DNA of 64,000 nucleotides from Liolophura sinensis. Its lineage: Eukaryota; Mollusca; Polyplacophora; Chitonida; Chitonidae. The translations under genes and the position numbers were made by a program. This document shows positions 23,975-36,699 of the stretch, piece after piece. The stretch spans positions 91,507,805 through 91,571,804 of the forward strand of contig NC_088295.1 in assembly GCF_032854445.1 (NCBI RefSeq), given 5' to 3'. The stretch's first letter is position 1, and every line of letters begins with the position of its first letter. Under the pieces are notes generated by a model, which ran no database searches, was not told the DNA's origin, and saw only the letters and a program-made list of their open reading frames with translations.

Positions 23975-24720
23975 CCTACATCGGTTTGTATGTGTTTACT
24001 TTCCTCCTCTCTGTCACCCTTGTATGTATGTGTTTACTTTCCGGCTGTCTGTCACCCATGTATGTATGTTCTTACTTTCCTCTTGTCTGTTATCCTTGTA
24101 TGTATTTGTATACTTTCCTGCTGTCTGTCATCCTTGTATGTATTTGTTTACTTTCCTGCTGTCTGTCATCCTTGTATGTATGTATTTACTTTCCTGCTGT
24201 ATGTCATCCATGTATGTATGTTCTTACTTTCCTGTTGTCTGTTATCCTTGTATGTATTTGTATACTTTTCTGCTGTCTGTCATCCTTGTATGTATGTGTT
24301 TACTTTCCTGCTGTCTGCCATCCTTGTATGTATGTGTTTACTTTTCTGCTGTCTGTCATCCTTGTATGTATGTGTTTACTTTCCTGCTGTCTGCCACCCA
24401 TGTATGTATGTTTTTACTTTCCTTTTGTCTGCCATCCTTGTTTGTGTTTACTTTCCTCCTGTCTGTTACCCTCGTCTGTATGTGTTTACTTTTCTCCTGT
24501 CTGTCACCCTTGTAAGTGTTGACTTTCTCCTGTCTGTCACCCATGTATGTATGTGTTTACTTTTTCTCCTCTCTAACACCCACGTTTATGTACGTTTGCT
24601 TTTCTCCTGTCTGATACCCTTGTATGTATGTGTTTAACTTTTCCTCCTGTCTGTCACCTTTTTCTGTATGTGTTTACTTTTCCTCCTGTCTGTCACCCTT
24701 GTATGTCTGTGTTTACTTTT
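23975..24720 (+). repeat. 38-bp T-rich minisatellite, about 19 units
   Basis: Unit tgtatgtatgtgtttacttt then cctgctgtctgtcatcct. It is unrelated in sequence to the 38-bp array just upstream despite equal length. All three plus frames are open over much of it, giving hydrophobic pseudo-proteins that are not genes. Confidence 0.9.
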
Positions 24721-27350
24721 AAAGAGGATATTTTGCATATATATTCATCAATAAGACAACGGTGAATTCCCTCGTTTCGGATCATAAAACAGGTAGATAA
24801 TTAGTATCCAAAATAAACCGACAGGACGGCAAGATTTTCTATTGAATTAATTAGCTCTGATATCCGTGTCTGCTCCACTAAATACCAGTAGATGTGTCAT
24901 GATGTTCGATGTTCACCGACGTGATTAATTTAAGTCTTCAAGCACAATCTTCTCCTCCTCAGGTCATGAATCAATTTTATGTCAGAGTTCATGACATGCT
25001 CGTTATTCTAGGACAAAGGAGGAAAACCCTGTGTATTGTGGAATGGTTATGACGACGGAGTTATACTCTTGGATCGTAAAGTCTATGATGTGTAATGTAA
25101 AGTGGTACGTATAGAGGGAGGTAGTTCTCTTGTGGCCTACACATCGGTACTATGGAACTATCGATGCTAAGTGAACGTGTGAAGTATACACCGCTCGTTA
25201 GGTACAGATTACGATCACGTCGGGACCTTCGCTGGCTCACACAGACATTCAGAGCGATAGATTGCTGCGACTGTCAGTCCATTAACCAATGTGGTCGCGA
25301 TCTCGAATTTAACTTGAATAGATCAGAAGGTTTCCGTTCACTTGGCGAAGGGAATGGTGCCTTACTCCACTTTCTCCAGTTTCTATCATAACCATAAACG
25401 CCTTCTTGTAGTCAACAGGAAATAAATAAATATGGAGGCCTAATAAAGCTTATTATATTTTTACGCGCTTGTCCTGAGTAAGCAACGTCAAAAATCTCAC
25501 AGTTTACAACTCTTATTTTATGCGGTTCTAATGCAGACTGAGGGTACTGTAATGTAATGAGGATGGAAAGTCCTGTACACTACGCTCTCTTCCATCCTTA
25601 ATCAGACACCTGCATTTCGTTAGGTAAAACAATCATAACTGCAGATATTAGTAAAGCTGGAGTGTAACGGTTTTGGTTTCTAATGACGTCAATACACAGA
25701 AACATTTCCATCTGATGTGACAGGCTGCTTGTTAACATGACGAGTTTACCGCAGGAGAATACATTGAGAGTCACAGTCTTTCTTTATCACGTAAAGCTGA
25801 TAGAATATCAATATCGCTTTTGAGCATTATTTCTTATTTCTATAAATCTCAGGGAAATCTCTAACATATTGCTTGACATGTTTTGGTCTTCGAATTAAGA
25901 AAGAGGTAATTCAGCGATATCTATGGCAAACTAACAGAGGAGTTCATATTCATGCACTAGAGCATTTTTGAGTTTCCAGAATGGAATCTGAGTTTCTGAG
26001 TTATTCAATGAATCTTCCACGCACGATGCTAATGCGTTTGTAGGTTTGTCAGAGTAGTGGTTTCCCTCGTCCTGTAAGCACAAAAGCTCGAAGGCGGTGT
26101 CACATCCAAATAAAATATATAAATACTGCAATATGCGCTTTCAACAAGTCGCTTATTTTATCCTCCTAAAACCTTTACTGATGTCACTTACGTATGCATT
26201 CAGGGTATGTATAAGGTAGTCTCCGACAGCAGGGCTAATTAGCATGGAAGGTACCGTTATAATGAGGCTATAGTTGTAATTCCCAATATACAGCCTGTGA
26301 ACGCCAGCTAATGTGCGGTTTCCTTGGGTTTCAGTTGTGAATGGCATGTGGCTGTCGCAAGGCAGTACCCTTTGTATTTATTTGATTTATTTAGTACACG
26401 TTCATGTCACCCAGTAATACAACATTTGGACTCGACTAGTCACAGCGATTGTTAATTAACAAAGACAGTTTTCAAATATCTAAAAGTGGTTGATACATAT
26501 AGGTATTAAACTGGTGACCCAGAGGTACTGTACAACTGGGAAACATCAGTGTGACAGGCCAATTGAAAATAAGGCTTAAGCGGATACACGCTTGTGAGAA
26601 TAAATAAAAACAAATGTTATAGCGCTAGATTTGACTTATCTGTTTTTAAAGGAATGTGTTTTGTGTGTAACTAACATGGGAAATTTCCAAGTAATAAGGA
26701 AAAACACGAGACTCATAACATTTGTGTCCTATCTCCCTTCCTGTTGTTGTTTGCATGATATGTTCATACACCGGTTTCAACATATCATAGCGTACGCCAA
26801 ACCCTACATGCCTCTACACATTTGCTAATACTACGGGGTAGAGCCGTTCTATTTCATTTTCTTGTAGAAGGTTAATAGCGAGGGTGTAGAGGTATGTAGA
26901 ACTAGCGATTGCCCAAGGGATGCTGTATGCTTGTATTTGCAAGCATAAGCATACCTCGTACCTATTATATACGTCATTTTGCCTGGTGCATTTCAACTGG
27001 GAACTTGACCGACGGTTTTTACCGTCTCTACCAGGGGTCCATATTTATATTCCTGACTAAATTGCCCAGTGCACTTACCGACAGAAAGCCACTGACAGAA
27101 AGTTTATCTACTTGATGGCTGGTAAGAATATTATAACAACAGAATAAGTCTTGAAAATTTCGAACCAACTGGTTGATCAGTTGTTGTTGTCTTGTCTTTG
27201 AGACGATCAACAAACTAAAAGCACAATGGCTTTCCATTCCAGTCGACACACATATAAGTCTATCTTTTCCCACATCCGCCGTATTTGCCTGACCAGCCTT
27301 CCGAGGCTATATTTATCAGTGGCTTATTGAGTATAAAATGACGAAATAGT
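24721..27350. other. No gene seen
   Basis: Mixed single-copy DNA. A stretch at 25215-25440 weakly resembles an old SINE (tggtcgcgatctcgaattt, then cttactccactttctcc and aataaataaatatggaggcc) but is too diverged to assign. No exon with good borders was found. Confidence 0.4.
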
Positions 27351-27354
27351 CCAC

Positions 27355-27620
27355 TTGAGTGAGTGAGTGCTTGGGGTTTAACGTCGTACTCAACAATTTT
27401 TCAGTCATATGACGACGAAGGAATCCTTAGGGTGTATGTAATGTGCCTTCTTGTTTGAGGACGGATTTCCACCGCTCTTTTATATAGTGCTGCTTCACTG
27501 AGACGCCTTACCGAAGGCAAGTAAGGTGCCCCGTCCGAGCCATTACACTGATACGTTGTCAACCAGTCCTTACACTATCCCCTTCATGCTGAACGCCAAG
27601 TGACAAAGAAATAAGGCCAC
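27355..27620 (-). mobile_element. SINE, family V, minus orientation, partial
   Basis: Starts gagtgcttggggtttaacgt, cgtactcaacaatttttcag, catatgacgacgaagg, and continues through cactgagacgccttaccg to gctgaacgccaagtgac. The same layout is seen at 39530. Confidence 0.75.
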
Positions 27621-29289
27621 TGATATTACGAGCGTAGGATGAACATTGCTTAAGGCTTATCAGCAATATATTAAAGCTGAATCGATCAGCTCCAGTTGTT
27701 GAACAAGATGGAAATACTGATTTGGAAGATATTTACCTGTACGACAAACTTATCTGACGTAATACATCTAGGTAGAAAAAAGTCCCCAAATTTTTATACT
27801 GATGTGACACTAACAGCCATCCATATTCATCAACCGACATAAAACACGTTTGAACACGTTTTTTATCCGTCACGGGTGGAGAGGTGCGGGACAGGGGGTA
27901 CAGTTTTAGTGAGAAATAACATGTCACATTGTTACCCTCCTCATAATGGTAAGTTACAGCATGGAACGGGTGAAAGGTGTGTGACCGCATACCAAAATCC
28001 TAAATCGGTCTGTTTTATAAACGTCTGCAGCATACACTTTTTATTTAATATACTGATTCGACGCCCTGCTGAAAATTTAACAGTAAAGCGGAAGCTATGT
28101 TGCTTAATAACTCGGAGGTTATGTTGCCTAATAACGTGGAAGTTATGTTGCGTAATATACGTGAGAAACTTTAGGCCGTAGGAACCTGTAGCGCTGAATA
28201 AGTTTGTGCACTAAATGTCGTTGGGCTCTCCGTTACGTGAGCACCGGCCTGGCAAAAGGAGAGAAAACCCAACTTACATGAAAACATATTAGATTCACAT
28301 GTATATCAAAACACCTTAAAGAATATCTCCAACGAATTTATTTTTACACGAAATGTTCTGTAGGCACAATATTTATGCTATCTTATCTTAGCAAATTTTA
28401 TTTAGAAAATTCGATTAAAGTTATACCAACTGTTCATCTTGTCGACCGCGGAACCGTCTCGGGGTTACGTCATGCCGATAAGACCTGCCGTGATTATGTA
28501 TTGACATACTCTGTAAATCGTTGTCGAATCCATACATTAGGCTTACCCGGTGTGTGCTATTCAAGAATTACAGCATAGCGACTAGGTGATACGACCACCG
28601 TGTTTTTTGCTCACATATACCGACCACTGTAGATGAATCAAACACGCTCCCGTCTGGTCTGTCTGCCACGAAATTGGACATGGTTGTACCCGTGGAGAAT
28701 GTGGCACGGTTTCGCAGTCCACAGTCTATAACTTTTTATAACCAAGTTGACCAATACCGAGGATCCATGCGGATTGTGAGTTGTGACGAGCTAGAAAAGT
28801 CTGCACGCACGAACGCACACACACACGCGTGCTCACAGACACACACAATGTCTCCTTCATTGTCGACATTCTTAGCGTATACCTAACTGCCATGGTGCGG
28901 TGATGGCCTTAACCGGCTTCCATAGATTACACATCCCTGCACATAGTTTATAACTAGTTTGTTCTGAGTGAAACATTGTATCCCTGTCCTGGCGATATTT
29001 ATACTGTATAATTCTTGTGTGAACAGACAGTGGGTTCTGAGATATAAATCTGGTCGATGTATCAGCCTTGACCTGTAGACTTGTTTAGTCTCCACGGAGG
29101 ACTGATGCGCTTAAAGCCAGCAGTGCGGAGACGTGACCTTGTAAAGGTAGGTGCTGCACATATACAGAGAAGAACCATACCACCGACCGAATGAACTCCG
29201 AGACATTGACAGGCCTACGTCCGGCGTATACATGGGCCGCAACAGCTGCGTCACATGGTAGTCAATATGTGTACACAGACCTATGATCT
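27621..29289. other. No gene seen
   Basis: No splice-supported exon or repeat array. A short CA/CG-rich run (acgcacacacacacgcgtgc) lies near 28815. Three short related units (cggaagctatgttgcttaat and variants) occur at 28090-28160. Confidence 0.4.
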
Positions 29290-29790
29290 ACTGTGAGCTA
29301 CCCGCTACCAGCAAGTAGACTGCAGTCCAACATCACGCTATCTGCTGGATGTTAGTGGCGGGTGGACAGCAGTCTAACACCACGATGTCTGCTGACAGCT
29401 AATAGCGGGTGGATAGCAGTCTAACACCACGATGTCTGCTAGACGCTACTAGCAGGTGGGCATCAATCTAACACCATTATATCTGCTGACAGCTACTAGC
29501 GGGTGGACATCAATCTAACACCATTATATCTGCTGACAGCTACTAGCGGGTGGACATCAGCCTTGCATCACGATGTCTGCCGACAGCTACTAGCAGGTGG
29601 ACAACAGTCTAATAGCACGTTGTCTGCTGACAGCTAGTAACGGGTGGACAGCAGTCTAACAGCACGATGTCTGCCGACAGCTACTAGCGGGTGGACAACA
29701 ATCTAATAGTACGTTGTCTGCTGACAGCTATTAACGGCTGGACAGTCTTAGATCACGATGTCAACTGGCCGTTACTAATGGGCGGGAATC
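29290..29790 (+). repeat. About 47-bp minisatellite, about 10 units
   Basis: Unit gtggacagcagtctaacacc, acgatgtctgctgacagcta, ctagcgg. Irregular at both ends. Confidence 0.85.
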
Positions 29791-29849
29791 AGTCTGACAT
29801 TATGATTGTATAACCAAATATCTGCATCTACTGATAAATATGGTGGATA

Positions 29850-30175
29850 AAATGTCGCGTTGTCAAGCTGTGAACCAATAGCCACGGATACATGTTGCGC
29901 TGTCGCCCCGTCCATCTGTGAACCACAGTTACATGTCGCGTTGTCGCCCTGTCAATCTGTGAACCAATAGCCGCGGATTCATGTCGCGTTGTCGCTCTGT
30001 CAAGTCGTGAACCAATAGCCAAGGATGCATGTCGCGTTGTCGCCCCGTCAAGCTGTGAGCCAATAACCACGGATACATGTCGCGTTGTCGCTCTGTCAAG
30101 TCGTGAACCAATAGCCACGGATACATGTTGCGTTGTCGCCCCGTCAAGCTGTGAACCAATAGCCACGGATGCATA
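29850..30175 (+). repeat. 48-bp minisatellite, about 6.5 units
   Basis: Unit aaccaatagccacggataca, tgtcgcgttgtcgccccgtc, aagctgtg. The minus-strand open frames here are periodic artefacts. Confidence 0.9.
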
Positions 30176-30339
30176 TGGTGCCCACAGTGGAACTTCTGCA
30201 TTCTAGTGTCAGCAAAGTGTAATAAAAACGTTTTGAGCAATCACACATGGTATTTATTTTATTTCTTTTTAACATTTATTATTTTTGTCTTCGGACATCC
30301 CAACATTCGGCTTGCCACAGATATGCATCAAAGTATCCA

Positions 30340-31375
30340 ACCAACGTTTGCCTTCCCACACATATGTACCAAAGTATTCCACCAACATTTGTCTTCCCAT
30401 ACATAGGCCCTATGCACCAAAGTATTCCACCAACATTTGTCTTCCCATACATAGGCCATATGTACCAAGAAGTATCCCACCAACATTTGTCTTCCCATAC
30501 ATAGGCCATATGTACCAAAGTATCCCACCAACATCTGTCTTCCCATACATAGACCCTATGTACCAAAAAGTATCCCACCAACATTTGTCTTCCCATACAT
30601 AGGCTCTATGTACCAAAGTATCCCACCAACATTTGTCTTCCCATACATAGGCCCTATGTACCAAAAAGTATCCCACCAACATTTGTTTTCCCATACATAG
30701 GCCCTATGGACCAAAGTATCCCACCAGCAGGTCTTCCCATACGTAGGCCCTATGTACCAAAGTATTCCACCAACATTTGTCTTCCCATACACAGGCCCTA
30801 TGCACCAAAGTACCCCATCAACATTTGTCTTCCCATACATAGGCCCTATGTACCAAAGTATTCCACCAACATTTTTCTTCTCATACATAGGCTCTATGTA
30901 CCAAAGTATTCCACCAACATTTACATAGGCCCTATGCACCAAAGTATCCCACCAACATCTGTCTTCCCATACATAGGCCCTATGTACCAAAAAGTATCCC
31001 ACCAACATTTGTTTTCCCATACATAGGCCCTATGGACCAAAGTATCCCACCAACAGGTCTTCCCATACATAGGCCCTATGTACCAAAGTATTCCATCAAC
31101 ATTTGTCTTCTCATACACAGGTCCTATGTACCAAAGTATCCCAGCAACATTTACATAGGCCCTATGCACCAAAGTATACCAGCAACATTTGTCTTCCCAT
31201 GCATAGATGCTATGTACCATAGTGTCCCACCAACATTTACATAGGCCCTATGCACCAAAGTATCTCACCAACAGGTCTTCTCATACATAGGCCCTATGTA
31301 CCAAAAAGTACCCCACCAACATTTGTCTTCCCATACATAGGCCCTATGCACCAAAGCATCCAACCAACATTCTGC
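30340..31375 (+). repeat. 48-bp minisatellite, about 21 units
   Basis: Unit accaaagtatcccaccaaca, tttgtcttcccatacatagg, ccctatgt. Some units have lost an internal part (cccaccaacaggtcttccc), and two-base length variants shift frames. Overlapping open frames on both strands are artefacts. Confidence 0.9.
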
Positions 31376-31406
31376 GGATATACATGAATGACATTTTTTG
31401 TTCCAG

Positions 31407-31464
31407 ATGTTTCCTTGGAATTTGTTCTCGCTGAGTTTGGTTGTTCGGTTTCTCACACTCACAG
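31407..31464 (+). other. Candidate 58-nt exon, unassigned
   Basis: Good acceptor (attttttgttccag) and donor CACAG|GTATAG. Entered in phase 1 it is open and leaves in phase 2 (V-SLEFVLAEFGCSVSHTH). The start ATGT and the end ctcacactcacag recall the stalk and TM exon borders. No paralogue supports it, so it may be chance. Confidence 0.25.
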
Positions 31465-31551
31465 GTATAGTACAGAAATTTCATCACAAATTTGCTCGTC
31501 CTAATAGTCAGATAAAATCCAAATAATCTGCTGTCTGCTCATAATCGTAGC

Positions 31552-31655
31552 TTTATCCCAGGCCCCGCTTGGTTTCCTCCCACGATAATGCTGGCCGCTT
31601 TCGTATGAGTGACGTATTCTTCAGTACGGCGTAAAACACCATTTAAGTAGTATAT
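31552..31655 (+). mobile_element. SINE fragment, family A 3' end
   Basis: ggtttcctcccacgataatg, ctggccgctttcgtatgag, then cagtacggcgtaaaacacc. Only the tail of the family is present. Confidence 0.7.
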
Positions 31656-33424
31656 ATACATTTTTTTAAAGAAAGAAATAAATCAATAAATGTCCTCATC
31701 AATTGTTTTGTGTGTTTCCAACACACCTAGCTATGCAAGCGAACTAAATGACGAACTATTCTGACAGCCACAAATTAAACATTCTCTTTCACTTGGCATT
31801 ACACGTGGTTGTTTTTGTAACGGACCCCTTCAGTGAAACAGGTTTGTTTCTGTAACGTATCACTTCAGTCAGTATAATAGGTTTGTTTCTGGGCGGATTG
31901 ATTTACTAATTTGACTTATATTTTGTCGAAGACCAAGAAACCTGTGTGATCACTGGGTAAAAGGCAACCGATCGCCGAGTCACATATATCAAAATTGGGG
32001 AAATTTGGGGGAAAACAATCATTTGGGGCAAAGATATCCATGAAATAATTACATGTACATAAATCGAATATTCTATTACCCTTCGATTCCCTTTTATTAC
32101 ATACAACGCAATGCTTGGCATTGTGCCAAGTGTACATTATCTAAGTCGTTAGATACCCCGATCACGAGACAGAACCGTTTGACTTCTGGACGGGTCCATT
32201 GTAGATCTATGGGTGAATAGAGGTTGTTGTTTACACTGAATAAAGCAGACGACAAATATAAACAAAGAAACAAAATGACTATTTTGTCTGTCGGAGCGAA
32301 CGTTTATTTTAAAGGGGAAAAGTCTCAGATTACAGATAGTTTTCTTTAAACCGCGCCCTTCGCGGAATGCGGAAGGCGCGGTCAAAAATGGACGCTATCA
32401 GCCACCATAAGTCAGGGTAGTCTAACGCTAGTTTTACATTAAATCGATGTGGAAGGGTTTATATATTAGGTCGTAGGCGAAGCCACATTTGCATTTTGTA
32501 CATTACCACATTTACATACAGTAAATTCAAAAGTAATTCACACCACTTCTTCTATTCTATCACAGTCCAGATTAAATCTTATACCTTCTCCAGACCTTAA
32601 CAGGTCAATTTCAGTTGATATAGATGATGAAAGTAACCAGTATAAAGCCATTTTATGATATGCAGAGTTCAACATTAAAACTTTCAACCGTAAGACAGAG
32701 AAATGTTTTTGAAAGTCGTTTAAAGTTCGGTAAAGACAGATTACGCTAAAATCTACATGCGCTATAACAAGCCGTCATTGCTACTTTTCAAACAGACGTG
32801 TGGAAGTTATAAATTGTTTCAACTCTCTTTAGTTTAATATTTTTTTAAAAGTGATGTCAAAGCCAATTGCTCACTTGAGTTTCAGTCAATGTCGATTTAG
32901 ATACCGATATCATACCGGTTGAACTATTAGCAATGAAATAGAAACTAGAGTGGCCATATATGATACAAGTTGGTAGGGCTGCACAATATACGTGTTGGCA
33001 AGGGCCCAACTGTCCAGTGGGAAATGGCCAGTACACTTTTTAGGTCATTTGTGGTGGCTAAAATAGAAAAAAAAAGTGGTGAAGCAGAGTAATCAGTGTC
33101 CCAGCCCCATAGGTGAGGCCCTACTTGCTGACAATAGGCCCCACAAAACTCTGCCCTTTCACATACATGTAGCTGGAGAGAAGTTTTAGTTGTTTCTTGT
33201 GACTGAAAGTATGTGAAGCATTGAGGAGATGTATATAATGATCACAGGGTAAGGCAGCTAGTCAGGTGAAAGAACACTATTGGTATACCCCGTTTTCAGT
33301 ACTTTTCACCTGGGAGAGATATTAGAAAATGATGTTTTCTGGACACCCTTCTAATAACAAAATGTTCTCATGGTTGGACACCCTCTTTCACATGATCATG
33401 TGTAAATGTTAGCTCTTTTTTTTT
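31656..33424. other. No gene seen
   Basis: AT-rich DNA upstream of set 2. A GC-rich hairpin lies at 32350-32382. A signal-peptide exon for set 2 should lie somewhere before 34850, but I could not identify one. Confidence 0.4.
32350..32382. other. GC-rich imperfect palindrome
   Basis: accgcgcc at the left pairs with ggcgcggt at the right, and cttc/gaag inside can extend the stem with a one-base offset. It stands out in an AT-rich neighbourhood. Function unknown. Confidence 0.5.
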
Positions 33425-33683
33425 GTTTGTTTGATTGGTGTTTTACGCCGTATACAAGAATATTTCACTTATACGACGGCGGCCAGCATTATGGTGGGTG
33501 GAAACCGGGCACAGCCCGGGGGAACCCACGACCATCAGCAGGTTGCTGGCAGACCTTCCCACTTACGGCCGGAGAGGAAGCCAGCATGAGCTGGACTTGA
33601 ACTCACAGCGACCGCATTGGTGAGAGGCTTCTGGGTCATTACGCTGCGCGAGCGCGCTAACCGACTGAGCCACGGAGGCCCCC
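33425..33683 (-). mobile_element. SINE, family A, minus orientation, full length
   Basis: Starts tttgattggtgttttacgcc, passes cggcggccagcattatgg, and ends with a clear reversed tRNA-like head (gcgctaaccgactgagccac, ggaggcccc). It is the best-preserved copy in the window. Confidence 0.9.
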
Positions 33684-33959
33684 TGTTAGCTCTTAGATCG
33701 GTTGGCCATGTTCCCAGCTTAGCCTCCACATTATTTCTGAAAGAAAAACTTGGAAGAATGAAACATATCTGTGAAAATGTATACATTTTGTCTAAATAAT
33801 CACAGCTATAAATTAAGTTGATGCAATGAATCATTTGAGCATATATATGTTTAAAAGACAACATATACAGCAAGAGAAATGCCTACATAAAGAGAAATTG
33901 CTGGTCGATCAGCCATAACTATTCAACCTGTGAACGGCCTCCTGTATGCACAGACAAGG

Positions 33960-34085
33960 TCCTACTTGTACAAAGCCTTAACGTTACGAACACGTAACTA
34001 CCATGGCAACCAGCAATGTAGATATTACGGCTCCATGGCAGTTACATGCTCATAACGTTAAGTGGGCTTCGTGCAAGTGAGCACA
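33960..34085. mobile_element. Foldback element (imperfect inverted repeat)
   Basis: The left arm 33963-34006 contains cttaacgtta and cacgtaactaccatgg. The right arm 34033-34080 contains ccatggcagttacatg and taacgttaag, which is its reverse complement with scattered mismatches. The arms continue outward (cctacttgtacaaagc against gcttcgtgcaagtgag). The spacer is about 26 bp. It resembles a MITE or foldback transposon remnant. Confidence 0.6.
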
Positions 34086-34444
34086 GGCCTATTGGGCAGG
34101 AATAGTTCATTCCTCTGTGCAGTCATGTATCGCAGTATGATAGTACATGTTGTGTAAATTTATCCCCGTGTAATTTATTTTAATATATAGGATGATTGTT
34201 ACCCTAATAATAAAATTCCTCAACCTATTCACATTTGAAAGGGCAACTTTCACTGTGATTTGTGCACATTTCTAATTTGATTTTGGAAACAATATTAGTT
34301 GGATTGGTCAGTTTCATGGCTTTACATAATGCCTTCTGAATAGCTTTAATAAACACCTTGTGAACGTGCCGGTTCAGGGGCAGTAGATCCAGGGTCAGTC
34401 CACTCCTGGGTGGGGTCACACTTTAGATCTTCAAAGAGGGAGAT

Positions 34445-34700
34445 GTAGCTTCGTTGCTTTGTATTCAGCGTATAATGGCTTGCTTGGAGCGACTTACTTG
34501 CCTTTGGTAAGGCGTCTCAGTGAAGCAACACCACATAAAAGAGTGGTGGAAATCTGTCCTGCACAATGAGGCATATTAAATGCATTCAATGAACTAAGGA
34601 CTCCTTTGTCATCATATGAAAAAATTGTCAAGTACGACGTCAAACCCTAAACACTCACTCACTCACTCACTCACTCACTCACTCACTCACTCACTCACCT
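34445..34700 (+). mobile_element. SINE, family V, plus orientation, with (ACTC)n tail
   Basis: Contains cttgcctttggtaaggcg, gtctcagtgaagcaacac and aagtacgacgtcaaaccc, then a perfect actc tetranucleotide run of about 50 bp that forms the 3' tail. It sits 150 bp before the Ig exon at 34850. Confidence 0.75.
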
Positions 34701-34849
34701 TGCAAACATGAGAAAAGGTGGAAGCTGCAGTGTGTGTGTCATGTAGTGTGCTTTGCTCACTTTTCCACTTAATTGTTTCTGTTTTGCTAATGCTGGATTT
34801 CTTATCATTTATAATATTGGATAATAATGCTAACATTGTTATGTTGCAG

Positions 34850-35245
34850 TGTCAGGAGTAGAAATATCCGTGTCCCCGACCAGCCTGAATGAGGGAAGCA
34901 CTCTGACGATCACCTGTAGAGAACAGTCACTTTCACAAGGAATTAAGCTGTTTATACTAGGTGTGGAGAAGGCCAATGATGCTGGGGGATATGACAACCT
35001 CCTTACATATAATGTAAACCTTGATCCAGGAGATCCATACCTGCCTACATGGGGAACTACTATCGGTGATATTCAGCAGCGGGCTAATGCTACCACGTCA
35101 TTTGATGCTGGTAAAACATCCGGGTTTTTTGAGCTGAGGATACATTCAGTCAGGTGTAGCGATCCGGCCTCATTCAGGTGTACCATGACATCAAGTACCA
35201 GTGGGGCTGCTCAGTCTTCAAATGTCCAGAATGTATCAATACATG
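34850..35245 (+). CDS. Immunoglobulin-domain exon (membrane-distal), set 2
   Basis: A 396-nt exon, acceptor cattgttatgttgcag, donor CATG|GTAAGG, phase 1 at both ends. The peptide starts V-SGVEISVSPTSLNEG and has an Ig-like layout: STLTITC (B strand), a long variable middle, FELRIHSVRC and FRCTMTSS (F strand). An extra Cys lies six residues before the F-strand Cys and could pair differently. The acidic NEGSTLTITC start is typical of invertebrate Ig domains. It is followed 1.57 kb later by the second Ig exon (36813), with matching phase. No copy of this domain is seen in set 1, whose equivalent would lie upstream of the window. Confidence 0.85.
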
Positions 35246-35394
35246 GTAAGGTTAGATGCTATGTATATACAGTAGTTGCTCCATACTATGAACAGATGTT
35301 CATGTTCTATATCTTTTTTTTTTTCAAATGACAACTGAGTACTGAACTTGAGAAAGTTTGTCTAGTCGTTCTATCTTCATGAAAACTTTGGCCC

Positions 35395-35705
35395 AACTAT
35401 GATCTCACTGCAGCATGAAGACCCAGAAGCCTCCCACCAGTGGGTAGTTCAGCTCATGCTGGCTTCCTCTTTGGTTGTATGTGGGGAAGTCTGCCAGCAA
35501 CCTGTGGATGGCTGTGGGTTCCTCCTTCCATAATGCTGAAGTGATCTTACAAGCTGGGCATTTTTTTTTCAAAATATTTGGTTTCGCATTAAAATTTTCC
35601 CCATTGTAAGCCCACTGACCCTTTCCCCATATTCTGTGGGTTTTGCCCTGATAAGATATTCTTAGTTATGGCGTAAAATGCCAATCAAATAAATAATTAA
35701 ATCAA
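35395..35705 (+). mobile_element. SINE, family A, diverged, plus orientation
   Basis: Contains gacccagaagcctcccacca, ctcatgctggcttcctc and ggaagtctgccagcaacctg, with an extra stretch in the body, ending gtaaaatgccaatcaaataa. tgcagcatg on both sides (35409 and 35706) may be a target-site duplication. Confidence 0.75.
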
Positions 35706-36607
35706 TGCAGCATGTAAATGTTAGATCATCCTCCTATCTATTTATCATGGGAGCCGTCCAATCTGATCTCTCTTTACATATGACATATACATGTGCCTGT
35801 AGTATGTGCTAAAAGACCAGATTGGAGCTACGTGTAGATAAGAGCTGCTGTGATTTTAGCATTGGTCATTGAATGACTATGACAGGCCTTTGTGTAAGTT
35901 TGCGGTAAGATCCTATAGGGGGATTTGAAGCTGTTATGAAATTGGTCTCCATATTGTTTTCATGGCCAAGCTCCTTATCACATTCCATCCATCGTAAGTA
36001 TGTAAGTGAAGTGAGAAGTTATATTGTGCATACTCTCTGATTATTCATGTAGTCAGGTAATTCTTTTCCACAGAAATATGTTGTGTTGTTGCGAGTATTA
36101 GGATTCATCATTGCAAATTGTGAAAGTTTTATGTAGCAGTTGTGGCTTACTGGTGACACAATAGGTGATGGCTGTAATTGAGAATAATTTCACGAACTAA
36201 AGGTTTCATTTTACTGTAGAGTTTTCCTCACAGTCAACTTTAGTCCTACCTTGAGGGACAGAGTGGGATATAGATGTACAATAAGCTACTTCACTTTTGA
36301 AGTACCATACTGTTATTCACCTGAAGTGAATCATTTTTCAAGTGACACATTTTACTTGATTCGTCCACCTTATAGTGCCATCTAAGCATTTTTTGACAAG
36401 TTTGATCAATATCTCATCAGGAAAACTTTGGTTTTGGTATTAAAAGAATAATTTTAAGGCCTTTATATATGTGCTTGTGAAAGAGCATTTTTACATGCCA
36501 GACTTTTGGGGAGATTGGCTCTGCAGGTGCTTCAAAAATTTTATTGTTGATAGAAATAATAAGAGTGGGAAAAAAGGAAGAGAAAAAGGAATAAAAAAGT
36601 ACATGTA
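35706..36607. other. No gene seen; intron of set 2
   Basis: AT-rich intron between the two Ig exons. No repeat family or extra exon recognised. Confidence 0.5.
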
Positions 36608-36699
36608 CATCCCCCACTATGGATCTGCATGTGGCCTTGTCTACCTACAGGTTAGAGAGGGTTTAAACTTAATATATATGGGTTAATCGATTTTGACCA

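Noticed and set aside
23944-24637. Hydrophobic, membrane-protein-like frames in all plus frames
   Set aside because: T-rich 38-bp repeat. Three overlapping frames with the same shifted content cannot all be genes.
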